Position numbers and translations under genes: made by a program. A stretch of 64,000 bases of DNA from Kumtagia sp963829135 (GTDB lineage Bacteria > Pseudomonadota > Alphaproteobacteria > Rhizobiales > Rhizobiaceae), in contig CAWHHO010000005.1 in NCBI GenBank assembly GCA_963829135.1, positions 806,001 through 870,000 of the forward strand. The letters run 5' to 3'. Position 1 is the stretch's first letter; each line of letters starts with the position of its first letter. Of the stretch, positions 55,566-63,450 are shown piece after piece. The notes beneath the pieces were generated by a model. It was not told the origin of the DNA, searched no databases, and worked only from the letters and a program-made list of their open reading frames with translations.

Positions 55566-57452
55566 TCAATCCTTCGCGTTGAGATTAGTCCCCAGCGTAT
55601 CGCGGACGAAGATCATGCCGACGACCAGCGACATCGCCGCCACCGCGATCGGATACCAGAGGCCGTAGTATATATCGCCCTTGGCCGCGCTCATGGCGAA
55701 GATGATCGCGGGCAGCAATCCGCCGAACCAGCCATTGCCGATGTGATAGGGCAGCGACATGCCGGTGTAGCGGATGCGGGTCGGGAACATCTCGACCAGG
55801 ATCGCCGCGATCGGCCCGTACACCATCGTCACATAGAGAACGAGGATGAACAGTATCCCGATGACCATCGGCCAGTTCACCTGTGCCGGATCGGCGACCA
55901 TCTTGAACGCGCCGGCGCCGGGAACCGTGTAGACGGCCACCTCCGTGGCGCCCGCCGCTTCCTCGGACGTAATCAGCTTGTCCTTGATGGCTGTCTCGAC
56001 CGGCACCATGGCCTTGTCGCCCGCGCGGATTGCGGCGGCGTCGAGCGCCAGTTTCGGGTTCGCGGCGACAAGCGCGTCGAGTTTTGCGTCAACCACTTTT
56101 GCGGGGTCCCGCACCAGCGGATAGCCGGCATCCTGCAAAGCAGTGTTGATGCCCCTTACCAACGCGGCGTTCTTGGCGGGCGCATCCGCGCCTGCCGCGC
56201 CCGCATCGTATGACTCGACACTTTCCTCGCCGATCTTGACGGTTGCCGCTGTGCCTGGGGCAGCGGTCGCGACGACATCGTAGGGGACTGAGTTCTTCGT
56301 CAGAAAGTCGGTTGCGATGTCGCAGGACGTCACAGGCTTGCGGGTGCCGACCGGGTTGAACTGAAAATTGCAGTCTCCCGGAGCCGCCGTCACCGTTGCC
56401 CGCACATTCTGTTGCGCCGTCGCGAGCGCCGGATTGGCCGCCCAGGTCAGCGCCTTGAACAGCGGGAAGTAGGTGACGATGGCCAGTGCGAGGCCCGCCA
56501 TGATGATCGGCTTGCGGCCTATCTTGTCGGACAGCCAGCCGAAAACCACGAAGAACATCGTGCCGCATGCCAGTGCGATCGCGATCATGATGTTGACCGA
56601 GACACCGTCGACCTTGAGCACGTTCTGCAGGAAGAACAGTGCGTAGAACTGGCCGGAATACCACACGACGGCCTGGCCGGCGGTCAGGCCGAACAGCGCA
56701 AGCAGCGCGATCTTGGCGTTCTTCCATTGGCCGAAGGCTTCAGTCAGCGGCGCCTTCGAGCCTTTGCCCTCTTCTTTCATACGCTTGAAGGCTGGCGACT
56801 CGCTCAGCGACAGACGAATCCAGACCGAGATGCCCAGAAGCAGGAAGGACAGGATGAATGGAATGCGCCATCCCCACGCCGCGAAGGCTTCCTTGGTCAT
56901 CACATTCTGGATGATCAGGATCACGATCAGCGACAGGAACAGGCCCAGCGTCGCCGTGGTCTGGATCCACGAGGTGTAGAAGCCGCGTCGGTCGTCCGGG
57001 GCGTGCTCGGCGACATAGGTTGCCGCACCGCCATATTCGCCGCCGAGCGCCAGGCCCTGCAGCATGCGCAGGGCAACCAGGATAATCGGCGCTGCGATGC
57101 CCCAGCTGGCTGACCCTGGAAGCAGGCCGACCAGGAAGGTCGACAGGCCCATAATCATGATTGTTACGAGGAAGGTGTATTTGCGCCCGACGAGATCGCC
57201 GATGCGGCCGAAGACAAGGGCGCCGAAGGGCCGCACCAGGAAGCCCGCGGCGAAAGCCAGAAGCGCAAAGATATTGCGCGTGGCTTCGGGATACTCGCTG
57301 AAGAATGCCGCGCCGATGAATGCCGCAAGGGCTCCGTACAGATAGAAATCGTACCACTCGAAAACCGTGCCGAGCGACGAAGCGAAGATGACCTTCTTCT
57401 CCTCTCGCGTCATGCCGCGCCTGCCGGCGCCCGCGGATGCTGTTACTGCCAT
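55566..57452 (-). CDS. MHS-family MFS transporter with large extramembrane insertion
   Basis: A 628 aa metabolite:H+ symporter of the ProP/ShiA group. Typical features: FEWYDFYLYGALAAFIGAAFF, GRIGDLVGRKYTFL, GLALGGEYGGAATYVAEHAP and VFGWLSDKIGRKPI. Between the eighth/ninth and the last helices sits an insertion of about 190 residues (337-526), rich in Ala, Asp and Val with two cysteines (361, 377), probably periplasmic. Such insertions occur in some rhizobial members. ATG 57452 has GGGAGGA. Substrate is unknown, perhaps a carboxylate or betaine. Confidence 0.87.
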   Translation of the reverse strand: MAVTASAGAGRRGMTREEKKVIFASSLGTVFEWYDFYLYGALAAFIGAAFFSEYPEATRNIFALLAFAAGFLVRPFGALVFGRIGDLVGRKYTFLVTIMIMGLSTFLVGLLPGSASWGIAAPIILVALRMLQGLALGGEYGGAATYVAEHAPDDRRGFYTSWIQTTATLGLFLSLIVILIIQNVMTKEAFAAWGWRIPFILSFLLLGISVWIRLSLSESPAFKRMKEEGKGSKAPLTEAFGQWKNAKIALLALFGLTAGQAVVWYSGQFYALFFLQNVLKVDGVSVNIMIAIALACGTMFFVVFGWLSDKIGRKPIIMAGLALAIVTYFPLFKALTWAANPALATAQQNVRATVTAAPGDCNFQFNPVGTRKPVTSCDIATDFLTKNSVPYDVVATAAPGTAATVKIGEESVESYDAGAAGADAPAKNAALVRGINTALQDAGYPLVRDPAKVVDAKLDALVAANPKLALDAAAIRAGDKAMVPVETAIKDKLITSEEAAGATEVAVYTVPGAGAFKMVADPAQVNWPMVIGILFILVLYVTMVYGPIAAILVEMFPTRIRYTGMSLPYHIGNGWFGGLLPAIIFAMSAAKGDIYYGLWYPIAVAAMSLVVGMIFVRDTLGTNLNAKD

Positions 57453-57591
57453 CGTGTCCTCCCATGATCGATGCGCCGCCCCCAGCCGTTGAGTCGCGGC
57501 CGGAAACCCGTCAAAAATGCCAGAAAGGAAGGGGCTGAATCAGAGCGTCTTTAGGATTATGACTATCGGCGTACGACTTTCGTATGAAATG

Positions 57592-57618
57592 CAACGGGCC
57601 GGCATTGCCGGCCCGTTG
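57592..57618 (-). terminator. Hairpin after the ribbon-helix-helix gene
   Basis: A perfect 12 bp stem, CAACGGGCCGGC and GCCGGCCCGTTG, with a three-base loop, 22 bp after the stop at 57641. On the minus strand it is followed by CATTTCA, with no long T-run. Confidence 0.65.
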
Positions 57619-57640
57619 CTGGTGCAGAATGACGCAACGA

Positions 57641-57829
57641 TCAGGCATCGAGCATGGGGCGCAAATGCCGGTCCGGCTTGCCGGCGAGATAGCCCTGATC
57701 ACGAAGCCATTTGGCGATGATCAGTTCAACGAGCGACGAGACCGACCGGTGATCGTCCTTTGCGGCGACTGTCAGGGCGTCCTTGATATCCTGTTCAATG
57801 CGGAAGCCGAGCGGATGAGTCTTGGCCAT
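57641..57829 (-). CDS. Small ribbon-helix-helix-like protein
   Basis: A 62 aa protein starting at ATG 57829 behind AAGGA. MAKTHPLGFRIEQDIKDALTVAAKDDHRSVSSLVELIIAKWLRDQGYL fits the Arc/MetJ fold: a short strand (LGFRIE), helix, turn and a SVSSLVELIIAKWL helix. It is probably a small DNA-binding regulator. No toxin gene is next to it. Confidence 0.75.
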   Translation of the reverse strand: MAKTHPLGFRIEQDIKDALTVAAKDDHRSVSSLVELIIAKWLRDQGYLAGKPDRHLRPMLDA

Positions 57830-57949
57830 AGGGAAGTCCTTTGCTTTAGAGCTTGGGGCGTGCTTGGCCGAGAGCGCCATGCATGCCTGTCCGGATATGC
57901 TGATTTTGAGAAAATGCTGTACGGCGTTGCACCGCCGTTCTTCTTCGCC

Positions 57950-58354
57950 CTAGGCGAACAGAACGGCGGGAGGGGCCCGGGCGTGCTGGGTGCCCACCTC
58001 CGGGCGATCGGCAACGGCTTGATGCCTTAACAGCCCGAGCGCCAGCCGATGCGACGATCCCCAAAGCCGGATGGTTTGCGTAAGGTCAACGCCGTCACCC
58101 GTCTCGACAAGGTCCTGACGGGCTTCCGTGACATCTTCCTGATCGTCGGCGGCAAGCGCGACACAGGTTTCGGCCCAGGCGGAATCGCCATGGCCGCTGA
58201 CCTGCACGATGGAAAACTCAGCAGAGGATCGGTGATCCGCCTGCTTTGCCGCGCTTGCCTGGATGCCGCCGAGCATCAGCATGACAGACAGCCACAGCAT
58301 CGTCTTGCAAACGCTGCTTACCAACCAATCGGCCTGTTGCTTGCTGCGTGTCAT
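57950..58354 (-). CDS. Hypothetical exported protein, 134 aa
   Basis: Contains a convincing signal peptide (SSVCKTMLWLSVMLMLGGIQASAAKQ) and a mature part without recognised domain (FSIVQVSGHGDSAWAETCVALAADDQEDVTEARQDLVETG, IRLWGSSHRLALGLLRHQAV). Its start overlaps, as ATGA, the stop of a 33-codon membrane-type frame (58351-58452, MLLLCMIIAVSMATSENVRA), which hints at coupling, though that frame has no ribosome-binding site. The opposite strand carries a similar-length frame with less protein-like sequence. Confidence 0.42.
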   Translation of the reverse strand: MTRSKQQADWLVSSVCKTMLWLSVMLMLGGIQASAAKQADHRSSAEFSIVQVSGHGDSAWAETCVALAADDQEDVTEARQDLVETGDGVDLTQTIRLWGSSHRLALGLLRHQAVADRPEVGTQHARAPPAVLFA

Positions 58355-58705
58355 TGACCGTTGCGTCGCGCCAGTTCCTCAGCCCGAGAGCGGGCCCGCA
58401 CATTTTCGCTTGTCGCCATCGACACTGCGATGATCATACAAAGTAGGAGCATTGCGCTGTCGGTGCAAGCTGGGGTTTTTTCTTGCCCTCTCCGCAAACC
58501 CGTGTGACGATGTATTCCAGGCAGGTGGCAAACAACAAGGCCCCGCTTGCGACGGTCGCGAGACCGGCCGCCGCTCGGCAGAGCGCCGCGCATCGCTTGG
58601 TGCGTATCGGACGCTCTGAATTTAGGGAGCGCGCATGACCTTTATCCGAAAAGCGGAACCACTTTTCGGGGCCATGCACAAGGAAACGTTGAGCGGAGGT
58701 TAGCC
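58355..58705. other. Intergenic region before the EF-G paralogue
   Basis: About 350 bp. It includes the possible 33-codon minus-strand frame (58351-58452). The rest holds the promoter of the EF-G-like gene; I see no repeat or RNA. Confidence 0.45.
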
Positions 58706-60757
58706 ATGGGAACTCGCGCCGGAGGAAGGCGAACGGGGCCGAAATGCGTCGCCATTGTCGGTCCCTTTGCCAGCGGAAAGACAACACTTCTAGAAGCCAT
58801 ACTGGCGCGAACCGGTGCGATCCAACGCCAGAATACCGTGGCATCGGGCAACACCGTGGGCGACCACTCGCCCGAATCACGCGCCCACGCCATGAGCGTC
58901 GAGGCAACCGTCGCTACCGTCGATTTCATGGGCGAGCAGATCACCTTCATCGATTGTCCCGGCTCGGTCGAATTTTCCTTCGAATGCTTGCCCGTGCTCG
59001 CGGCATGCGACGCGGCCATCGTCGTCACCGAAGCCGACGAAAAGAAGATACCCGCTCTCCAACTGATCATGCGCAAGCTGGATGATCTGGGCGTCCCGCG
59101 CATCCTTTTCCTCAACAAGATCGACCGCAACCCGGCCGGCGTACGCGATACGCTGAAGCTGCTGCAACCGGTCAGCGAGGCGCCGTTGCTGCTGCGCCAG
59201 ATACCGTTGCGCCGCGACGGCATCGTCGTAGGTGCCATCGATCTGGCGCTTGAGCGCGCATATGTCTGGCGCGAACATACGGAAAGCGAAGTGACCGAGA
59301 TTCCCGGTGACGAAAAGGCCCGCGAGGTCGAAGCCCGGTTTTCAATGCTCGAAACCCTTGCCGACCACGACGATCACCTGATGGAACAGTTGCTCGATGA
59401 GGTAGCGCCTCCCCAAGACGAAGTCTTCGACGATCTGGCAGCCGATCTACGCGACGGCAGCGTAACCCCGGTACTGATCGGCACCGCGGAGAAAGGTAAC
59501 GGCGTGCTGCGGCTGCTGAAGACGATTCGTCACGACGTCGCGGATGTCGAAGCCACACGCAAGCGGCTTGGCGTTGCGGAGGGCACCGGCGCAATCGCAC
59601 AGGTTCTTAAGACGGTGCACACGTCGCATGGCGGGAAGCTGTCGGTCTCGCGCATCCTGTCTGGAAGCGTGAACGACGGATCGGAGCTGGTCCTGCCGGG
59701 GGGCGGCACGGCGCGCGTCTCCGGCATTTATCGTTTGCTTGGCAAGGACCTGAGCAAGCTGACATCCGCCAAGGCCGGCGATACCGTCGCGCTGGGGAAA
59801 CTCGACGGCGCGAAGACGGGCGAGACGCTGGCTTCCGGCAAAAGCTCGGTGACACAGCTGTTCGACGGACGCCCGGCGCAGCCCGTGTTCTCGATCGCGC
59901 TGCGGCCCAAGGAGCGCAAGGACGAGGTAAAAATGTCGGCGGCAATCCAGCGCCTCGCCGAAGAGGATCCGTCGCTTCACATCGCCCATCAGGACACCGG
60001 CGAAACCCTTCTGTCCGGCCATGGTGAAATGCATCTGCGCGTCACCGTCGAACGTCTGGACGGCAAGAACCAGATTCCCGTTGATCAGAGCTCGCCTGGC
60101 GTTCCGTACCGCGAAACCATCCGCAAATCGGTGCAGCAGCGTGGACGTCACAAGAAGCAGTCCGGCGGGCACGGCCAGTTCGGTGATGTGGTGATCGAGA
60201 TCAAGCCACTCCCGCGCGGCTCCGGCTTTCAGTTCACGGACACGATCACCGGCGGCGTTGTGCCGAAGCAATACATTTCCTCGGTGGAGGCCGGCGTTCG
60301 GGATTCTCTGAAGATCGGGCCGCTCGGTTTTCCTGTGGTCGATCTCGCGGTCAACCTCTCGGATGGCTCCTATCACACCGTCGATTCCTCCGACATGGCA
60401 TTTCAGATGGCGGCGAAGCTGGCGATGAAGGAGGGCATGGCCGGCTGTTCACCCGTCCTCCTCGAACCAGTCATGAAGGTCCAGATCTTCACCCCGTCCG
60501 ACGCAACCGCGAGGATCACAGGCATCATCCCGCAACGCCGCGGGCAGATCCTGGGTTATGACGCGCGCCCAGGCTGGAAGGGCTGGGACGTGGTGGAGGC
60601 GACCATGCCGCAATCTGAGATCGGCGACCTGATCATAGAGTTGCGATCGGCGACAGCCGGCGTTGCAAGCTATCAGGCCGAGTTCGACCATATGGCCGAA
60701 CTCACCGGGCGTCTTGCCGACGACGCCATGAACCATGCCCGGGGCAAGGCTGCCTGA
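58706..60757 (+). CDS. Elongation factor G-like protein
   Basis: A 683 aa translational GTPase paralogue, not the main EF-G. Its G domain has CVAIVGPFASGKTTLLEAIL in place of the usual AHxDxGKT, then FIDCPGSVEFSFE and FLNKIDRN. Domains II-V follow (KTVHTSHGGKLSVSRILSGSV, VPYRETIRKSVQQRGRHKKQSGGHGQFGDVVIEI and GIIPQRRGQILGYDA). Alphaproteobacteria often carry such a second form whose role is unknown. ATG 58706 has GGAGGT. It lies alone. Confidence 0.87.
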   Translation: MGTRAGGRRTGPKCVAIVGPFASGKTTLLEAILARTGAIQRQNTVASGNTVGDHSPESRAHAMSVEATVATVDFMGEQITFIDCPGSVEFSFECLPVLAACDAAIVVTEADEKKIPALQLIMRKLDDLGVPRILFLNKIDRNPAGVRDTLKLLQPVSEAPLLLRQIPLRRDGIVVGAIDLALERAYVWREHTESEVTEIPGDEKAREVEARFSMLETLADHDDHLMEQLLDEVAPPQDEVFDDLAADLRDGSVTPVLIGTAEKGNGVLRLLKTIRHDVADVEATRKRLGVAEGTGAIAQVLKTVHTSHGGKLSVSRILSGSVNDGSELVLPGGGTARVSGIYRLLGKDLSKLTSAKAGDTVALGKLDGAKTGETLASGKSSVTQLFDGRPAQPVFSIALRPKERKDEVKMSAAIQRLAEEDPSLHIAHQDTGETLLSGHGEMHLRVTVERLDGKNQIPVDQSSPGVPYRETIRKSVQQRGRHKKQSGGHGQFGDVVIEIKPLPRGSGFQFTDTITGGVVPKQYISSVEAGVRDSLKIGPLGFPVVDLAVNLSDGSYHTVDSSDMAFQMAAKLAMKEGMAGCSPVLLEPVMKVQIFTPSDATARITGIIPQRRGQILGYDARPGWKGWDVVEATMPQSEIGDLIIELRSATAGVASYQAEFDHMAELTGRLADDAMNHARGKAA

Positions 60758-60766
60758 CCCGGTTCG

Positions 60767-60919
60767 GGTCGTGGGTCGAACTTCGTGGGTCGTGTGTCGT
60801 CAATCGTAGGTCGTCTGTCGTAGGTAGTGGGTCGTGGATCGTGGGCAGTAGATGGGGAGTGAGCTTTCTTGCCCACTGCCCACTGCCCCGACCCACGACC
60901 CACGACCCACGAACCACGA
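60767..60919. repeat. Heptamer repeat array with inverted copy
   Basis: From 60767 to 60850 there are about 12 head-to-tail copies of a degenerate 7-mer, consensus GGTCGTG (GGTCGTG, GGTCGAA, CTTCGTG, GGTCGTG, TGTCGTC and so on). From 60871 to 60919 the complement appears as CCCACGA-type heptamers, three of them identical in a row (60892-60912). The two arrays can pair into a large hairpin. It sits just after the EF-G-like stop and could act as a terminator or as a recombination-prone repeat. Confidence 0.8.
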
Positions 60920-61049
60920 CGTACACGAATGCGTGAATGGGAACTGGGGTCGTAACATCTGCTCGGCGCCATACGTATGTGGAGTGGGGGCGGTTGACGC
61001 CGCTTCGTAAAGTCTCGTGCTTGCCGGCTCCGCCGACGGAGGTTCTGCA

Positions 61050-62018
61050 ATGACCTATTCGATCCATCGCAGCCCATCCTGGATGATCCCGGATGCTCTC
61101 GCGACGCCGGAATCGGCCTTCCTGAACCGCCGCACGCTCCTCGCCGCAATGGGTCTGGGCCTAGCGGTCGCAGGTGCCGGCTGGCCGCAGCGGGCCGGTG
61201 CCCAGGATGGGGATCCGACTGCAGATCTCTATCCTGCCAAGAAAAACGAGGCGTATAAGCTCGACCGCGATCTGACGCCGGAAGACATCAACGCCAACTA
61301 CAACAACTTCTACGAATACGGCACGCAGAAAGAGATCGCGGCCGCCGCACAGGCGCTGAAAACGCGGCCATGGGATATCGAGATCGACGGGCTGGTCGAG
61401 AAGCCTTTCACCGTCGCCTTCGACGATCTCGTCCGCAAGATCCCGCTGGAGACCCGGCTTTACCGCCACCGCTGCGTCGAGGCTTGGTCGATGACCATTC
61501 CCTGGGCCGGTTTTCCGCTGAAGTCGTTGGTTGCTTTGGCAAAGCCGCAGGCTTCGGCCAAATATGTCCGCTTCGAGACCTTCCTGGACCCGGATATGGC
61601 GCCAGGGCAAAACAATTTTCTCTATCCCTGGCCTTATATCGAGAGTGTGACGATCGCCGAGGCTGGCAACGACCTGGCCTTTATGGTCACTGGCGCCTAC
61701 GACAAGCCGCTTGCCAAGCAGCATGGCGCGCCGTTTCGCCTGGCGCTGCCGTGGAAATACGGATTCAAGTCGATCAAGTCGATCCGCAAGATTTCCTTCG
61801 TCGAGGAGCGGCCGGTCGGCCTTTGGGAGGCGATTCAACCGCAGGAGTACGGATTTTGGGCCAATGTGAATCCTGAAGTTCCCCATCCGCGCTGGAGCCA
61901 GGCGCAGGAGCGCGTCCTGCACACGGGCGACTATGTTCCGACGCTGCTCTACAACGGATATGAAAACGAAGTCGCTGGCCTTTACACAGACCTGCAAAGC
62001 GAAAAACTGTTCATGTGA
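61050..62018 (+). CDS. msrP: Protein-methionine-sulfoxide reductase catalytic subunit
   Basis: A 322 aa molybdopterin enzyme that repairs oxidised methionine in periplasmic proteins. A Tat signal (FLNRRTLLAAMGLGLAVAGAGW) is followed by the YedY/MsrP core: NNFYEYGTQKEIAAAAQALKTRPWDIEIDG, the Mo-ligand cysteine in YRHRCVEAWSMTIPW, HGAPFRLALPWKYGFKSIKSI and EYGFWANVNPEVPHPRWSQAQER. ATG 61050 has GGAGG upstream. The partner msrQ is not downstream, where an sRNA region follows. Confidence 0.92.
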   Translation: MTYSIHRSPSWMIPDALATPESAFLNRRTLLAAMGLGLAVAGAGWPQRAGAQDGDPTADLYPAKKNEAYKLDRDLTPEDINANYNNFYEYGTQKEIAAAAQALKTRPWDIEIDGLVEKPFTVAFDDLVRKIPLETRLYRHRCVEAWSMTIPWAGFPLKSLVALAKPQASAKYVRFETFLDPDMAPGQNNFLYPWPYIESVTIAEAGNDLAFMVTGAYDKPLAKQHGAPFRLALPWKYGFKSIKSIRKISFVEERPVGLWEAIQPQEYGFWANVNPEVPHPRWSQAQERVLHTGDYVPTLLYNGYENEVAGLYTDLQSEKLFM

Positions 62019-62037
62019 CGGGCAGCCGGCTGCCCGT
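62018..62037 (+). terminator. Palindrome at the msrP stop codon
   Basis: ACGGGCAGCCGGCTGCCCGT is a perfect 20 bp palindrome that includes the last base of the stop codon, followed by GAAAAA. It lacks a T-run on the + strand, so its role as a terminator is uncertain. Confidence 0.4.
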
Positions 62038-62204
62038 GAAAAAGGCAGACGGAGAAAGTGCTCTCGTTCCTTCCACGCAGCGAGGGCCAAACCAAGCACG
62101 CGACACTTCAAGTCCGCATGCCAGCGAGGACCCTCGTCTAAGCGTGTGCAACGCAACTTTCATGCGGCAAAGCGGCACAAAACAAGGGATGGCAGCGCAA
62201 GAAT

Positions 62205-62234
62205 CAAAAAAGCCGGATCTAGAAAGACCCGGCT
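62205..62234 (-). terminator. Rho-independent terminator of the AbcR-like RNA
   Basis: On the minus strand AGCCGGGTC, a six-base loop and GATCCGGCT form a 9 bp stem (one G-U pair) followed by TTTTTT. This is one of the clearest terminators in the window. Confidence 0.85.
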
Positions 62235-62318
62235 GAGTTTGATTGGAGTGCCAAAAAGGCAAAACCTCCAGAGGGGAACACTCGAGGACGCTAATGGGAG
62301 GAGGAACGCGCCCTGGAG
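62205..62318 (-). ncRNA. abcR: AbcR-like (alpha-r15 family) small regulatory RNA
   Basis: About 114 nt on the minus strand. Near the 5' end it carries CCTCCTCCC (62296-62304), a perfect anti-Shine-Dalgarno stretch, then TTCCCCTC, and it ends in a terminator (9 bp stem AGCCGGGTC/GATCCGGCT, then TTTTTT). A TATTAT -10 box (62325-62330) places the start near 62318. AbcR sRNAs of rhizobia silence many ABC-transporter mRNAs by binding near the ribosome-binding site, and AbcR genes are known beside LysR-type VtlR/LsrB. Placement, anti-SD motif and terminator support the call; no alignment was possible. Confidence 0.72.
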
Positions 62319-62324
62319 ATGGTG

Positions 62325-62330
62325 ATAATA
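62325..62330 (-). promoter_or_regulatory. Candidate -10 box of the AbcR-like RNA
   Basis: TATTAT on the minus strand, 7 bp before the proposed start. A poor -35 (TGTTTC, 18 bp further) suggests activator dependence, in agreement with the LysR-type site just upstream. Confidence 0.5.
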
Positions 62331-62364
62331 TGAGCTAGTTCTGCCCAAGAAACAAGCATGCAGT

Positions 62365-62383
62365 TTGCAGGCCTCCCATGCAA
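62365..62383 (-). promoter_or_regulatory. Candidate LysR-type binding site upstream of the AbcR-like RNA
   Basis: TTGCATGGGAGGCCTGCAA (minus strand) is a perfect inverted repeat TTGCA-N9-TGCAA, centred about 56 bp before the proposed RNA start. That is the usual place for a LysR-type activator. LsrB, encoded next door, is the obvious candidate; binding is inference. Confidence 0.55.
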
Positions 62384-62490
62384 AAACACTACGCCTGTGG
62401 CACAACTTCCCTACCGCGAAGTGGTACAGATCATTTTCGCCAGTAAAAAGTGCCGTGGGGCGGCCAGCGCACGCATTGGCCGGTGCGGCG

Positions 62491-63387
62491 TCAGAACGAC
62501 CAATTCCGCGCCTTGGAGATAACGAAGTCGCGGAAGGCGTGCAATTTGGCCTGTCCCTTCATCGCATCCGGATAGCAGAAATAGGTGTCGAAGGACGGCA
62601 CCTCGGTTTCCGGCAGGAGTTGCACAAGACCGGATTCCTTGTCGACCAGATAGTCGGGCAACATGGCGATGCCGGCCCCGCGCCTCACCGCCCGCCGGAT
62701 GGACAGCAGATCGTTGATCTGCAGCGTTGCGATGCGCTCGCCGCCCTCGAAATCGCCGACCGTTTCCAGCCAGTTCAACTCGCTGAGATGGCTCGGCACC
62801 GGCAAGCCGAAGGTGATGATACGGTGGTTCTTCAAATCCGCCATTGTTGTCGGCTTGCCGTGCTTGCTCACATAGCCTGGTGACGCGAACAGATGGAAAT
62901 GCACCGTGAACAGCCGCCGCTGAATTAGGTCCGGCTGTTGCGGCTGACGTAAGCGGATCGCGCAATCGGCCTGGCGCATGGTCAGATCGAGCTCTTCATT
63001 GGCCAGGATCAACTGAAGGTGTATCTCCGGGTAAAGGTCGAGGAATTCCGGGACGCGGTCGGTCAGCCAACCGGCGCCGAGGCCGACCGTAGTGGTCACG
63101 CGCAACACGCCGGAGGGCCGGTCTTTCGCCTCGGTCAGCCGCGACTTGACGCTTTCCAGCTTCATCAGCACGTCGTGTGCGGTGCGATAGAGCAGTTCCC
63201 CCTGCTCTGTCAGCACCAGCCCGCGCGCATGCCGGTGGAACAGGGCAACGCCCACGTCATGCTCCAGCGCGCTGACCTGCCGGGAAATTGCGGACTGCGA
63301 CAGCCTCAGAGTCTCGGCTGCGTGGGTAAACGATCCCGCCTCCGCTGCAGCATGGAACACGCGCAGCTTGTCCCAATCGAGCGACAT
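62491..63387 (-). CDS. lsrB: LysR-type regulator, LsrB/VtlR group
   Basis: A 298 aa regulator. The N-terminal helix-turn-helix is MSLDWDKLRVFHAAAEAGSFTHAAETLRLSQSAISRQVSALEHDVGVALFHRHARGLVLTEQGELLY. The ligand domain includes GVLRVTTTVGLGAGWLTDRVPEFLDLYPEI and RRAVRRGAGIAMLPDYLV. Its place next to trxB matches lsrB in Sinorhizobium and vtlR in Brucella, where it controls sRNAs, envelope and host interaction genes. The AbcR-like RNA just downstream supports the identity. Confidence 0.85.
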   Translation of the reverse strand: MSLDWDKLRVFHAAAEAGSFTHAAETLRLSQSAISRQVSALEHDVGVALFHRHARGLVLTEQGELLYRTAHDVLMKLESVKSRLTEAKDRPSGVLRVTTTVGLGAGWLTDRVPEFLDLYPEIHLQLILANEELDLTMRQADCAIRLRQPQQPDLIQRRLFTVHFHLFASPGYVSKHGKPTTMADLKNHRIITFGLPVPSHLSELNWLETVGDFEGGERIATLQINDLLSIRRAVRRGAGIAMLPDYLVDKESGLVQLLPETEVPSFDTYFCYPDAMKGQAKLHAFRDFVISKARNWSF

Positions 63388-63450
63388 GAATTCCCCTCAG
63401 TCTGCCGGCGTTCCTGAACCGGTAAGTTCTTGTTCGAAGCCCGTGGCCGC

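Larger units (their letters stand above)
62019..62490. other. msrP-lsrB intergenic region
   Basis: About 470 bp with no protein gene. It holds the palindrome at the msrP stop, the AbcR-like RNA with its terminator, -10 box and upstream inverted repeat. The rest (62038-62204 and 62384-62490) shows no clear feature. Confidence 0.65.

Noticed and set aside
58049..58357. 102-codon + frame opposite the hypothetical exported protein
   Set aside because: No ribosome-binding site, and the minus-strand frame has the clear signal peptide.
58351..58452. 33-codon membrane-type peptide overlapping the next start by ATGA
   Set aside because: No ribosome-binding site and too short to judge; noted under the neighbouring gene only.
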